The position numbers and the translations under genes were made by a program. A model generated the notes under the pieces. That model did no database searches. It was not told the origin of the DNA and worked only from the letters and a program-made list of their open reading frames with translations. Of a stretch of DNA of 64,000 bases, positions 47,187 through 56,710 are shown in pieces. The stretch is from Achromobacter seleniivolatilans (GTDB lineage: Bacteria; Pseudomonadota; Gammaproteobacteria; Burkholderiales; Burkholderiaceae_B), in NCBI RefSeq assembly GCF_030864005.1, contig NZ_CP132976.1:6448001-6512000 (forward strand). The letters run 5' to 3'. Numbering within the stretch: position 1 is the first letter of the stretch; every line of letters begins with the position of its first letter.

Positions 47187-48095
47187 TTAGAGCTGGGCCG
47201 GCGCGATTGCGGTGCGCGGCTTCCAGATGATTTGAATGATCGAGCTTAACGCGACCAACGTTGGCTCGCTAGCGCGCTCATAAGGCAGGATGAAGCCTAA
47301 CATGGCGTCGACGCGCGCCTGGCCCCAGACGATGAAGTCGTTTCTGGCTGCGCCAGCCAAAGCCGTTTCTTCACGTAGCAGCGCGCAGCCCGCGCCAGCG
47401 CGCACCAGTGCATCCAGATTGGCTTGGTCGTCGTTTTGCATGACAACGCGCGGCGACAGGCCGTGGCGTTCGAACATGTCGCGCAAGAGCAGGTGGGTAT
47501 GGCTGCCAGATGGTCCGTCCAGCCACGGCAATTGCGCCACTTCGCGCCACCCGCCGCGCTTGAGGACGGCGGCGTGTTCCTTGGGCATGGCGATGCGATA
47601 GCGCACGCTGCGCAAGGGTTGCCACAGCACCCCGCGCGGCGGGTTGGCAGCAAGGGTCAGGGCTGCCGGCAAGCGGCCGGTGCTGACCAGTTCCGCCAAG
47701 GTGGCAGCGGGCAGCGTCTGGGTTTTCAGTTCCACCAGTGGCAGCCGCTGTGTGACAGCAGACGCCAGTTCGCCCAGGCGCAGAAAATCGGGTTTTTCAC
47801 TGGGTACGCCCAATTCAACGACGCCGTGCAGGCTGCCTTGCAACTGCTGGGCCTCGGATTTGAACTGCGCGCCCAGCACCAGCAGCGATTCGGCGGTCGG
47901 CAAAAGCACCTCGCCCGCCTTGGCCAAGGCCAGCCGCCCTCCGCTACGTTCGAACAGCGCTACGCCCAGGCTTTGCTCCAACGCCTTGATCTGGGCAGTG
48001 ACGGCAGGCTGCGTCAGCGACAGCGCTTCAGCCGCCTTGGTCAGATTGCCCAGCCGGGCAACCGTGACGAAGGCGCGGATCTGATAGATTTCCAT
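47187..48095 (-). CDS. LysR-family transcriptional regulator
   Basis: A 302-residue regulator. The winged helix-turn-helix is MEIYQIRAFVTVARLGNLTK followed by AAEALSLTQPAVTAQIKALE (residues 1-40), with the effector domain after about residue 90. It starts ten nucleotides after the ATPase gene on the same strand, so it is inside the transporter operon rather than divergent from it, which is less common for LysR regulators. It may control the operon through the palindromes at 52402-52443. Confidence 0.88.
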   Translation of the reverse strand: MEIYQIRAFVTVARLGNLTKAAEALSLTQPAVTAQIKALEQSLGVALFERSGGRLALAKAGEVLLPTAESLLVLGAQFKSEAQQLQGSLHGVVELGVPSEKPDFLRLGELASAVTQRLPLVELKTQTLPAATLAELVSTGRLPAALTLAANPPRGVLWQPLRSVRYRIAMPKEHAAVLKRGGWREVAQLPWLDGPSGSHTHLLLRDMFERHGLSPRVVMQNDDQANLDALVRAGAGCALLREETALAGAARNDFIVWGQARVDAMLGFILPYERASEPTLVALSSIIQIIWKPRTAIAPAQL

Positions 48096-48105
48096 GGTCG
48101 CAAGT

Positions 48106-49191
48106 TTAGGCCGCGAGCAGCCGCACTTGAGTCGGTTCCAGTCCGATGGATACCGGCGCGCCAGCCGGAAATGGCGACAAGCCGGCCAAATGGGATTGGT
48201 CGGCCGTCAGGCGCTGTTCACCGACCAGCACCTGGTAGCGCGTGAACTCACCCAGGAACTCGCTGCTTTCCACAATGCCCGGCAGCCACACATAGCGCGC
48301 ATCGCCCAAGCCATCGGCCATCTCGATCTGCACGGTATGCGGCCGGAAGCTGGCCGCCAGCCGGGCCGCCGCCGGCGCTTCGGTGGTCAGGGGCAGGTGC
48401 AGGTCGCCCACGCCTTCCACCGCCAGCACCACGCTGCCGCTGGTGCGCTCGCGCACATTGCCTTCCAGCACATTCATCGTGCCGACGAAGTTGGCGACAA
48501 AGCGGTTTAACGGGTAGTCGAACAAGGTGGTGGGCGCGCCGATCTGTTGCACCACGCCATGGTCCAGCACGGCCATGCGGTCGGCAGTGGTCATGGCCTC
48601 TTCCTGGTCGTGGGTGACGAAAATGGTGGTGATGCCCAGCCGCCGTTGCAGACTGAGCAGGTCCTGGCGCATTTGCACGCGCAGCTTCTTGTCCAGGTTC
48701 GACAGCGGTTCGTCCAGCAGCAGCACCTGCGGCTCAATGACGATCGTGCGGGCCAGCGCCACGCGCTGCTGCTGACCGCCCGACAACTGATTGGGGCGGC
48801 GTTTGCCGTATTGGGACAAACCTACAAGCTCCAGCGCCGCTTCGACCTTGTCGCGAATTTCTTGTTTGGGCAGCTTGCGTTCGACCAGTCCGAACGCCAC
48901 GTTGTCCCACACCGTCATGTGCGGCCATAGCGCATAGTTCTGAAACACCATGCCGATGTTGCGGTCCCAGGGCGGGGTGCCGCTGATGTCCTTGCCATCC
49001 ACCAGCAACTGTCCGGCGCTATGGCGATTGAACCCGGCGATCAGGCGCAACAAGGTGGACTTGCCGGAGCCCGAAGGCCCCAGCAGGGCGAAGAATTCAC
49101 CAGGTTCGATGCTGATGTTCACATCCTTCAGCACCTCTGTCTTGCCATAAGACAGCCGGATATTGCGGCATTCCACACTGACCTTTTTCAT
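48106..49191 (-). CDS. ABC transporter ATP-binding protein (PotA/FbpC-like)
   Basis: A 361-residue ATPase. Walker A GPSGSGKST lies near residues 38-46, the signature is LSGGQQQRVALART, and Walker B is QVLLLDEPLSNLD. The extra C-terminal TOBE domain (from about residue 240) is typical of importers for iron, spermidine or phosphorylated compounds. It overlaps the permease gene by four bases (ATGA). Confidence 0.92.
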   Translation of the reverse strand: MKKVSVECRNIRLSYGKTEVLKDVNISIEPGEFFALLGPSGSGKSTLLRLIAGFNRHSAGQLLVDGKDISGTPPWDRNIGMVFQNYALWPHMTVWDNVAFGLVERKLPKQEIRDKVEAALELVGLSQYGKRRPNQLSGGQQQRVALARTIVIEPQVLLLDEPLSNLDKKLRVQMRQDLLSLQRRLGITTIFVTHDQEEAMTTADRMAVLDHGVVQQIGAPTTLFDYPLNRFVANFVGTMNVLEGNVRERTSGSVVLAVEGVGDLHLPLTTEAPAAARLAASFRPHTVQIEMADGLGDARYVWLPGIVESSEFLGEFTRYQVLVGEQRLTADQSHLAGLSPFPAGAPVSIGLEPTQVRLLAA

Positions 49192-50897
49192 GCTGTCTCC
49201 TCATTGCGTGCCGGACGCTGGCGCACTTGGGCGCGCTCTACCAGCAGGTGCGATACATACGTGCCGATGGCCACGGCGGCCACCGCCAGCACGCCCAGCG
49301 CGGCGCCGGGGCCCCGGCCGGCCGCGCTTTGCATATACAGATAGATGCCATAGCTCATGGGCGCCTGGCTGTCTTTCGTGACCAGCATGATGGTGGCCGA
49401 CAACTCCACGGCCGCCGTCACGAAACTGGTGACAAACCCGGCCAGCATGCCGCCCGCCATCAGTGGCACCACCACGCGGCGTATCGTGCTCATGCGGGTG
49501 GCGCCCAGCGATTGCGCGGCCTCTTCCAGTGATACGTTGATCTGCTGCAAAGACGCCACGCAAGAACGCAAGGCGTAGGGCAGCCGCCGCACCGAATACG
49601 CGATCATGATGATGATCCAAGACGAGGTCAGCAGCGTGCCCGTGCCCGGCAGTTCGATGCCGCGAAAGGTGCGCAGAAAGCCAATGGCCAGCACGATCCC
49701 GGGGATAGCCAACGCCGCCGACGCCATGAAATCCAGCCACTGGCGAGCGGGCAGGCGAGTGCGCAGCATCAGGTAGGCGATGGCGGTACCCAGAATCACG
49801 TCCACCCCGGCCGCCAGACCGCAGTAGAGCAATGTGTTGGCGATCATGCCCTGCGACTCGGAAAACACCGCGGAATAATGCGCAAGCGTATAGCCGTCGG
49901 GCAAGGGCGCAAAACTCCAGACGCTGGCAAGCGACAGCAGCAGCACCCCCATGTGCGGCGACAGCACCAGCAGCAGAACCAGGATGATCCAGCCGTAAGC
50001 CAGCACGCTTTCCATCGGCCGCAGTTTGCGCTTCTGGATGGAGTTGCCGCCTTTTTGCAGCGTGGAGTAATCGCGGCCCTTGAGCACGCGGGCCGACAGC
50101 CAGAGCGCCAGGATAGAAAACGCGATCATGATCACGCTGATGACATATCCCAACGGATCTTCCAGGCCCACTTGCGTGATGCGCAGGTAGGCTTGCGGCG
50201 CCAGCATGTTGGTCGTGCCCAGCACCAGGGGCGTGCCCAGATCATCAAAGACCTTCACGAACACCAACGATGTTCCCGCCACATAACCCGGCAACGCCAG
50301 CGGGAAAATCACGCGGCGAAACAGCCGGAAGCCGCGGGAACCCAAGTTGAAGGCCGCTTCTTCCATAGCGCCATCGATATTGCGCAGGGCGACAACCAGG
50401 TTCATCAGAATGAACGGGAAGTAATGCAGCGACTCAACAAAAATGACGCCGTTCAGCCCTTCCATGAAAGGAATCGTGAAGCCGAACCAATCGTTCAGAA
50501 TCAGGTTGACGCTACCCGAGCGGCCAAAGATCAGCTGCATCGCGACTGCGCCAACAAACGGCGGCATGATCAGCGGCAGCACGCCCAGCGTCTGGATCAG
50601 CAGCGCACCGCGAAAATCAAAGCGCACCGTGAAATACGCCAGCGGCACGGCGATCAAAGAAGCCAGCAATGCAGACCAGCCCGCAACATACAGGCTGTTG
50701 AAGAAGGCTTCCTTCATCAGTGGCTGATTGAAGAACGCGCCAAAGTGCCCGATCGTGAAACTGCCGTCGGCATTCACGAAGGCGCTATAGAACACCGTGC
50801 CCACAGGCACGGCCAGAAAAAGCAGTAGAAAGCCGAATACCAGCAGCGCCGTCAATACGGGGCCGGCGGGCAGGCGTGAATGGCCCGAAGAATTCAT
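49188..50897 (-). CDS. ABC transporter permease, two fused MetI domains
   Basis: A 569-residue inner-membrane protein that carries both permease halves in one chain, as in FbpB/PhnV-type transporters. EAA-like loops are DGAMEEAAFNLGSRGFRLFRRV and VSLEEAAQSLGATRMSTIRR. About twelve hydrophobic segments. The start at 50897 is chosen since the upstream extension to 51014 covers a 12-bp tandem repeat and is Arg-rich. A gap of 135 nt separates it from the receptor gene. Confidence 0.9.
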   Translation of the reverse strand: MNSSGHSRLPAGPVLTALLVFGFLLLFLAVPVGTVFYSAFVNADGSFTIGHFGAFFNQPLMKEAFFNSLYVAGWSALLASLIAVPLAYFTVRFDFRGALLIQTLGVLPLIMPPFVGAVAMQLIFGRSGSVNLILNDWFGFTIPFMEGLNGVIFVESLHYFPFILMNLVVALRNIDGAMEEAAFNLGSRGFRLFRRVIFPLALPGYVAGTSLVFVKVFDDLGTPLVLGTTNMLAPQAYLRITQVGLEDPLGYVISVIMIAFSILALWLSARVLKGRDYSTLQKGGNSIQKRKLRPMESVLAYGWIILVLLLVLSPHMGVLLLSLASVWSFAPLPDGYTLAHYSAVFSESQGMIANTLLYCGLAAGVDVILGTAIAYLMLRTRLPARQWLDFMASAALAIPGIVLAIGFLRTFRGIELPGTGTLLTSSWIIIMIAYSVRRLPYALRSCVASLQQINVSLEEAAQSLGATRMSTIRRVVVPLMAGGMLAGFVTSFVTAAVELSATIMLVTKDSQAPMSYGIYLYMQSAAGRGPGAALGVLAVAAVAIGTYVSHLLVERAQVRQRPARNEETA

Positions 50898-50987
50898 CGA
50901 GTTTCCCAAAATCGTTGCCAGGGGATAACCGCAGCAACGGGGTGGCGGACGCCGCCGCTCCGTTGCTGCGCGAATCGAGCGCGGCCG

Positions 50988-51022
50988 CAAACGCAGCCAC
51001 AAACGCAGCCACAAACGCAGCC
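50988..51022. repeat. 12-bp tandem repeat between receptor and permease genes
   Basis: CAAACGCAGCCA is repeated at 50988, 51000 and 51012 (the last copy lacks only its final A). It lies in the leader of the permease gene and just downstream of the receptor gene's stop. Confidence 0.85.
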
Positions 51023-51032
51023 GCGTTGCGCC

Positions 51033-52358
51033 TTACAGCGCCGCCGCCTGTTTAGCCAGCTTTACAGCTTCTTCGTAGTTCGCCTTGGCGCGGCCGTTCC
51101 ACTCGCCTTCCAGCTGAGTGATCTGCTGATTGACTGCGGCATCCTTCTTATTGCCGGCAAAGATCGCCAGGAAGGCCGGGTCAGCAGCCTTCTTGCCATC
51201 GACCAGCGGCGCCCAGGTCAGCTTGCGCGCCTGGTCCAGCAATTCGGCGGGCTTGCCGCTCTTGGCCTTTTCACCCAGCTTGGCCTCGGCGTCGTAGATG
51301 GCCTTGGTGGCGGCTTGCAGTTCCTTCAGGCGAAACGTCACCGTCTGGTCGTACAGCGATTGCACAACGTAGTAACGGCTCTGCGACAGGTCGGCGTTGA
51401 ATTGCACCTTGCTGCGCTTTGCGATTTCAGCCGGATCGGGATAGCCCGGCGGAATCTTGCCGGCCAGCGCCGTGTAGGGCAGCACGGGCAGACGCGATAT
51501 TTTCGGTTCCAGCAGTAACTCCTGGCCGGCCTGGCTCAGCGTGAAAGCAATGAACTTCTTGCCTTCCTCGGTATTTTTCGCGCCCTCGATCAACGCAATG
51601 TTCGCCGGCACGATAGCGGTTTCAGAGGGGTAGACGAATTCCACCGGAAACTTGGAATACTTGCTGGACAGACCAAAGAAGTCGATGACCGGGCCCGCGC
51701 CAAACTGGCCATTGTTCACGCCGTCCGGTACGCCGAACGAGCGCTCTGTCACGGCGCTGCTGTTGCCCGACATGCGCAGCAGAGTGCGCCAGCCGTCATC
51801 CCAGCCTTCGCCTTGCAGAATGGTCTCTACCGTCAGGTGCATGGTGCCCGAACGGGAAGGCGACGTGATGCCCACGTGGCCGAACCATTGCGGTGCGAGC
51901 AAATCCTTCCACTCCACCGGGGCGGGTATCTTGTGCGCTGCGATATAGCGGGTGTTGTAGACAATGCCATACCCGGCCAATGCTTGGCCCAGGTACATGC
52001 CGCCCGGGTCATTGATGGGGTAATTGCCGATTTTGTCCGGCACGTCCTTGTTTGCTACATCGGATGACTTGGCCAGCAGCTTGTCGCGGCCCAGCACTTC
52101 AAAGGCGTCCGGCGCGCTGGCCCAGAACACTTCAGGCCGCTGGCCGGCGGGCGTCTCGCGCACATAGGCAATGCCAGAGACCGTGTTCTTGTTCAGGACT
52201 TCCAGCGTGATGCCCGGGTTGGCTTTTTCGAAGGCGGTCTTGTAGGCCTGGGTCAGGTCCTTGGGGAACGACGTAATCACCGTGACGGTGCCGGCAAGAG
52301 CCGGGGCCGCGCAAACGGCCAGCAACGCCCCTGCAAGGGCTGTGCGCATTGCATACAT
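51033..52358 (-). CDS. ABC transporter substrate-binding protein (AfuA/PhnS-like)
   Basis: A 441-residue periplasmic receptor. The signal peptide MYAMRTALAGALLAVCAAPA ends in ALAG, followed by TVTVITSFPKDLTQAYKTAF, typical of the iron/sugar-phosphate/phosphonate (type 2, class SBP_bac_6-like) receptors. It is longer than usual (about 340 residues), with a helical C-terminal extension rich in Lys, Ala and Gln (about residues 340-441). GGAG lies seven bases before the start. It is the first gene of the operon. The ligand is unknown. Confidence 0.88.
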   Translation of the reverse strand: MYAMRTALAGALLAVCAAPALAGTVTVITSFPKDLTQAYKTAFEKANPGITLEVLNKNTVSGIAYVRETPAGQRPEVFWASAPDAFEVLGRDKLLAKSSDVANKDVPDKIGNYPINDPGGMYLGQALAGYGIVYNTRYIAAHKIPAPVEWKDLLAPQWFGHVGITSPSRSGTMHLTVETILQGEGWDDGWRTLLRMSGNSSAVTERSFGVPDGVNNGQFGAGPVIDFFGLSSKYSKFPVEFVYPSETAIVPANIALIEGAKNTEEGKKFIAFTLSQAGQELLLEPKISRLPVLPYTALAGKIPPGYPDPAEIAKRSKVQFNADLSQSRYYVVQSLYDQTVTFRLKELQAATKAIYDAEAKLGEKAKSGKPAELLDQARKLTWAPLVDGKKAADPAFLAIFAGNKKDAAVNQQITQLEGEWNGRAKANYEEAVKLAKQAAAL

Positions 52359-52401
52359 GGTTTGTCTCCGTAGTTTTAGATTTGTTCGGAGACAGTAAGG
52401 G

Positions 52402-52443
52402 CTGATCTGCTATGCGTCCAATCAGAAATTTTGATGCGCATCA
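52402..52443. promoter_or_regulatory. Palindromes upstream of the ABC operon
   Basis: TGATGCGCATCA (52432-52443) is a perfect 12-nt palindrome, and CTGAT/ATCAG (52402 and about 52421) forms a wider inverted pair. They lie 44-85 nt upstream of the receptor gene, where the promoter must be. LysR regulators bind such dyads, and a LysR gene lies in this operon. Confidence 0.4.
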
Positions 52444-52482
52444 TCAGTGCGGGCGTCGTGAGCCGACGCCCGGTTGGGCGCT

Positions 52483-52911
52483 TTACGCCGTGGCGGACAC
52501 GGTGCCGCCGCCTTGTGCGGCGGCCTTGGCCTGCTGGGCCATGACTTGGGCGATCTGCCCTTGAATCTGCATGGCCTGGGCATTGAGCGCCTTCAATTGC
52601 TGCGCCTTGATTTCAGGCGGCATTCCGCTGGCTTGGAGCTTGGCAATCTGGTCCATGACGCGCTTCAACTGCTTCTGCAACTCTTTGATCAGGCGGGTGA
52701 ATTCGTCTTCGTTGTCTGTGCTTTCCGCCGCCTGGGCGCCACCGACTTTCATACTGCCCGCGTTGTTGACCCGGATTTTTCCGTCGGCAGTTACCGTGGT
52801 GGAGCTTTCGTTGGTCGCCGCCTTGGCTTCCTTGTTTGCCTGGATTCTTTCTGCCCACAAATCGGCAAGGCTGCCAATCCGGGACGTGCCGCTGATGGAA
52901 TTGATGGCCAT
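52483..52911 (-). CDS. FlxA-like family protein
   Basis: A 142-residue protein. The C-terminal half is a coiled-coil-like helix rich in Gln, Lys and Ala (ELQKQLKRVMDQIAKLQASG; LNAQAMQIQGQIAQVMAQQ), which matches the FlxA-like domain. The first 60 residues are Ser/Thr/Asn-rich and likely disordered. FlxA-like proteins are linked to motility genes in enterobacteria; here there is no flagellar gene. GGAG lies six bases before the ATG at 52911. An in-frame start at 53058 would run through the promoter region and is rejected. Confidence 0.7.
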   Translation of the reverse strand: MAINSISGTSRIGSLADLWAERIQANKEAKAATNESSTTVTADGKIRVNNAGSMKVGGAQAAESTDNEDEFTRLIKELQKQLKRVMDQIAKLQASGMPPEIKAQQLKALNAQAMQIQGQIAQVMAQQAKAAAQGGGTVSATA

Positions 52912-53050
52912 GATTGCTCCTGCTTCCTTGGTGGGCTTTCGGGTTTTCTCTAATACGGCAAGTTTGACTGGAAACTTAAACGTTGCCGCCCGTTCGCGGC
53001 CCCATTTACACTGGCGCCCGCTCATACCCAATACCTTCCCCGGGGAATCC

Positions 53051-54388
53051 ATGTCCAATTCCTATTTTCCGCGCTGGCGCCTGGCGGATGACGCCGAGCC
53101 CGGCGTCATCATTGCGCCCGATGAACGGCTGTCCTGGCCCAAGAACGTCGCCATGGGCGCCCAACACGTGGTGGCGATGTTCGGTTCGACCGTGCTGGCC
53201 CCTTTGCTGATGGGCTTTGACCCCAACGTCGCCATCTTGATGTCGGGTATCGGCACCCTGATTTTCTTTCTGTTCGTCGGCGGCCGGGTGCCCAGTTATC
53301 TGGGGTCCAGCTTTGCCTTTATCGGCGGGGTAATTGCGGTCACCGGTTATGCAGGCGGCGGCGCCAACGCCAATATCGGCGTGGCGCTTGGGGCCATCAT
53401 CGCCTGCGGCCTTGCGTATACGCTGATCGGCGTCATTGTCTGGATCGTCAATGCGCGTGCCGGCGGCGGCGCCAATTGGATCGATGCGCTGATGCCGCCT
53501 GTGGTGACGGGCGCGGTCGTGGCCGTGATCGGCCTGAATCTGGCGCCGATTGCCGCTAAAGGCGCGATGGGCTCGTCGGTTTTTGACAGCGTCATGGCGC
53601 TGGTCACGATCGTCTGCGTTGGCGGTATCGCGGTCTATACCAAGGGCATGGTGCAGCGCCTGCTGATCCTGGTCGGACTGATTCTGGCTTGCGTGGTGTA
53701 CGCCATTCTTGCCAATGGCATGGGTCTGGGCAAGCCCATCGACTTCTCCGGCGTGGCCGCAGCCGCCTGGATCGGCCTGCCGCATTTTGCGGCGCCGGTC
53801 TTCAAGGCCGAGGCCATGGGGTTGATTGTGCCGGTCGCCATTATTCTGGTGGCCGAGAACCTGGGCCACGTGAAAGCCGTCAGCGCCATGACCGGCCAGG
53901 ATCTGGACCGCTATTTGGGCCGCGCCTTTGTTGGCGACGGCGTGGCCACCATGGTCTCGGGCGCCGTGGGCGGCACGGGCGTCACCACCTATGCCGAGAA
54001 CATCGGGGTGATGGCGGTTACGCGTATCTATTCGACGCTGGTGTTTGTCGTGGCCGCGCTGATCGCCATTGTGCTGGGTTTCTCGCCCAAGTTCGGCGCG
54101 CTGATCCAGACCATCCCTGGCCCTGTGCTGGGCGGTATGTCAGTCGTGGTGTTCGGGCTGATCGCCATCGCCGGCGCCCGGATCTGGGTGGTCAACCAAG
54201 TGGACTTCAGCGACAACCGCAACCTGATAGTGGCTGCGGTCACGCTGGTGTTGGGGGCGGGCGATTTCACCATCAAGCTGGGTGACTTCATGTTGGGCGG
54301 CATTGGTACCGCCACCTTCGGCGCCATCATCCTGTACGCGATCTTGCGCCGCCGCAAGCCCGCAACGGGTCCGGTATCCGGTCACTAA
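53051..54388 (+). CDS. Uracil/xanthine permease (NCS2 family)
   Basis: A 445-residue inner-membrane permease with about 12-14 helices. VAMFGSTVLAPLLMGFDPNV in the N-terminal part and VAENLGHVKAV and GVTTYAENIGVMAVTRIYST in the middle match UraA-type motifs (the Glu of VAEN and of YAEN bind uracil and proton). It imports uracil or another pyrimidine/purine. The start at 53051 is chosen; an in-frame reading from 52571 would cover the whole FlxA-like gene on the other strand. It is an accessory gene next to carAB. Confidence 0.92.
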   Translation: MSNSYFPRWRLADDAEPGVIIAPDERLSWPKNVAMGAQHVVAMFGSTVLAPLLMGFDPNVAILMSGIGTLIFFLFVGGRVPSYLGSSFAFIGGVIAVTGYAGGGANANIGVALGAIIACGLAYTLIGVIVWIVNARAGGGANWIDALMPPVVTGAVVAVIGLNLAPIAAKGAMGSSVFDSVMALVTIVCVGGIAVYTKGMVQRLLILVGLILACVVYAILANGMGLGKPIDFSGVAAAAWIGLPHFAAPVFKAEAMGLIVPVAIILVAENLGHVKAVSAMTGQDLDRYLGRAFVGDGVATMVSGAVGGTGVTTYAENIGVMAVTRIYSTLVFVVAALIAIVLGFSPKFGALIQTIPGPVLGGMSVVVFGLIAIAGARIWVVNQVDFSDNRNLIVAAVTLVLGAGDFTIKLGDFMLGGIGTATFGAIILYAILRRRKPATGPVSGH

Positions 54389-54397
54389 TGTGATCAG

Positions 54398-54423
54398 GCG
54401 CGCGGGCGTGCAAGCCCGCGCGC
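54398..54423. terminator. Hairpin between convergent permease and chemoreceptor genes
   Basis: A perfect 10-bp GC stem, GCGCGCGGGC (54398-54407) and GCCCGCGCGC (54414-54423), with a 6-nt loop. No U tract; a bidirectional terminator by position. Confidence 0.6.
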
Positions 54424-54436
54424 AGCGGCCCGTGCA

Positions 54437-56056
54437 TCAGGTGCGGGACAAACGGGTTGCCGGTTTGGCTCGTGATAGCTGGGCTGGCACGGCCTCAATC
54501 ACCTGTCCCGACTGCGTTTTGAACACGGCGGTGGCCTCTGACAGGCGCCGCGCCTGTTCCTCCATCGCGGAGGCTGCGGCCGATGCCTCTTCGACCAGCG
54601 CAGCGTTCTGCTGGGTCACTTCATCCATCTGTGAGACTGCCAGGCTGACCTGGTCAATGCCGCTGGCCTGCTGGGTCGATGCGGCCGAGATTTCGCCCAT
54701 GATGTCCGTCACACGCTGCACGGACGCCACGATCTCCTGCATGGTCTGGCCAGCGGCAGATACTTGCGCCGAGCCGGCCTTGACCGTGTCCACCGAGGCC
54801 TCGATCAGCGTCTTGATCTCTTTGGCGGCCTGGGCGGCGCGTTGCGCGAGCGACCGGACTTCCCCGGCCACCACGGCAAAACCCTTGCCCTGTTCTCCGG
54901 CGCGCGCGGCTTCCACGGCGGCGTTCAGCGCCAGGATGTTGGTCTGAAAGGCGATGCCATCAATCACCGACACAATGTCCGCGATACGGCGGGAACTGTC
55001 CGAGATGCCTTGCATCGTGGTCACGACCTGGCCGACGTTGTGGCCGCCGCGTTGCGCGACCTCCATGCTGACGGCGGCCAGCTGATTCGCCTGGGCAGCA
55101 TTCTCGGCATTTTGTTTAACGGTGGCGGCCAGTTCCTCCATGGTCGCTGCCGTTTCTTCCAGCGCCGCCGCCTGCTCCTCGGTGCGGGTAGACAGGTCGG
55201 CGTTGCCCGCCGCGATCTCGGCCGCGCCCAGGTTGATTTCCTCGACGCCGTTGCGCACAGTGGAAATGGTTCGGGTCAGCCCCTCCTGCATACGCTTTAG
55301 CGACGCAAACAGGGTGCCGATTTCATTATTGCTGCGAGTTTCGATCCGGTTGGTCAGGTCTCCGGCGGCAATGCGGTCAAAATGCCTGCCCGCTTCCTGC
55401 AAGGGCAGCAACACGCCGCGGCGGATGAAGGTCCAGCACAACACCGTCAACAGCAGGGCGACAGTCAGCAGCGAGATCGACGAAATGCGTGCCGTCGAAT
55501 ACGTGCTTTGCGCAGCGGCCAGCACGCTGTCGCTGCGTTCTTGGACGCGCGCCAGAAATGCCTGCATGTCCCGGACGTACGTCGCATCCATGATGCGCGC
55601 GCGCCCCGCATCTTGCTGGTATTTCGCCAGCGAGCGTTCTTTGACGGCGGTGGCAAGCGTGTCCAGCAGCGCGGTGTATTCAGTGAAACGGGTTTGCAGC
55701 GTGTTCGCCAATGCCTGGCCGCGCTCGCTTTTGGGTACGGTCATGTAATAGGCGAAGCGTTCGCGGGCCAGTTTCAGCTGGCTGGCGGCTTCTTGCTCCG
55801 CCGCCGATGCCTGGTCCGGAGCGCCTGACTGGACGGCGGCAATGCCAGCGTCCAGCGCCAGACGGGTTCGGAGCAGGGCGGCGCTGGACTCGTGCAGCGG
55901 GTCAACCTGTTGAACCGCGACCGTATTCAAATCTTCAAACTCGGTCACGCTGACTGCCGCGTTTTGCCAGCTTAATCCGCAGGCAAAGGCCAGAGCGATC
56001 ACAAAGCAGGCAAGCACCAATAACATGCCCGTACGAATTTTTATTCTTTCCAGCAT
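54437..56056 (-). CDS. Methyl-accepting chemotaxis protein
   Basis: A 539-residue transmembrane chemoreceptor. The first helix is [20 protein letters not shown], a periplasmic ligand domain (about 30-195) of four-helix type follows, then a second helix ([17 protein letters not shown]), a HAMP domain (about 215-270) and the signalling bundle with the conserved hairpin tip [20 protein letters not shown]. The C-terminus [13 protein letters not shown] tail lacks the NWETF pentapeptide, so it may depend on other receptors for adaptation. The start at 56056 has GGAG six bases upstream. The ligand is unknown. Confidence 0.9.
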   Translation of the reverse strand: MLERIKIRTGMLLVLACFVIALAFACGLSWQNAAVSVTEFEDLNTVAVQQVDPLHESSAALLRTRLALDAGIAAVQSGAPDQASAAEQEAASQLKLARERFAYYMTVPKSERGQALANTLQTRFTEYTALLDTLATAVKERSLAKYQQDAGRARIMDATYVRDMQAFLARVQERSDSVLAAAQSTYSTARISSISLLTVALLLTVLCWTFIRRGVLLPLQEAGRHFDRIAAGDLTNRIETRSNNEIGTLFASLKRMQEGLTRTISTVRNGVEEINLGAAEIAAGNADLSTRTEEQAAALEETAATMEELAATVKQNAENAAQANQLAAVSMEVAQRGGHNVGQVVTTMQGISDSSRRIADIVSVIDGIAFQTNILALNAAVEAARAGEQGKGFAVVAGEVRSLAQRAAQAAKEIKTLIEASVDTVKAGSAQVSAAGQTMQEIVASVQRVTDIMGEISAASTQQASGIDQVSLAVSQMDEVTQQNAALVEEASAAASAMEEQARRLSEATAVFKTQSGQVIEAVPAQLSRAKPATRLSRT

Positions 56057-56573
56057 GAGAGCTCCTCGTTTTTGAAGGCGATCCATCGCGGAAAAACCGG
56101 GATTGCCGGTTATGGCGCAATAGAGGGACGAGCGTCGTGCCGGATGACCGCGATGCGCCCGTCTGACTTGCTTACACGCACAATCAATCGATATCGCGGC
56201 AATCGGTCTTGCAATTGCCGCGATGCCCGCACCTGAGTCAAAGAGAAGCGCCGGTTACAGCTGGTTTGTATGTAATTGTTATTAATGCTGCCGTTTGTTT
56301 GTTATACCGTTCTTATTGATTTCTTCCAGGCGTTTTTTTTGTAAAACCATCATTTGGAATTCAAAACTACCCACTAGTATCTTTTATGCAACGACCTTGA
56401 TTGGCGGTGCGCGTGCTGGCCCATGCACCGCAGGCCGCAACTAGTCGCGTGTTGAGATTTATTAAAGAAATCGCAGGTTTTAGCGGGTTACAGCAGCGAA
56501 ATGCGCCGAAAAGCACGTTTTCTCCGGTGGCTTGCAATTCCCGTGGACTTTGACCACAATATGACCTTGATTG

Positions 56574-56608
56574 CCCCGGTTCCGACCCGAGCCGGGGTTT
56601 TGTTTTGG
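56574..56608 (+). terminator. Terminator-like hairpin in the greA leader (distal)
   Basis: CCCCGG (56574-56579) and CCGGGG (56592-56597) form a short stem with a 12-nt loop and are followed by TTTTGTTTTGG. No plus-strand gene ends just before it, so it may mark attenuation or end a small RNA. Confidence 0.6.
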
Positions 56609-56680
56609 TCGTCCGCGCCGCTCGTCCTGCTTTTGCAGTCAAGACGGTATGCGCGCGCTTGGTGTACGACCTTCACCGAG

Positions 56681-56710
56681 AACGCTCCATCGGGAGCGTT
56701 TTTCTACTTT
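56681..56710 (+). terminator. Terminator-like hairpin in the greA leader (proximal)
   Basis: AACGCTCC (56681-56688) and GGAGCGTT (56693-56700), a perfect 8-bp stem with a 4-nt loop, are followed by TTTCTACTTTTGTTT. It ends about 16 bases before the greA start. Confidence 0.75.

Noticed and set aside
52571..54388. A 605-residue form of the uracil/xanthine permease
   Set aside because: The extra 160 residues overlap the whole FlxA-like gene on the opposite strand and lack family similarity; the ATG at 53051 gives the normal length.
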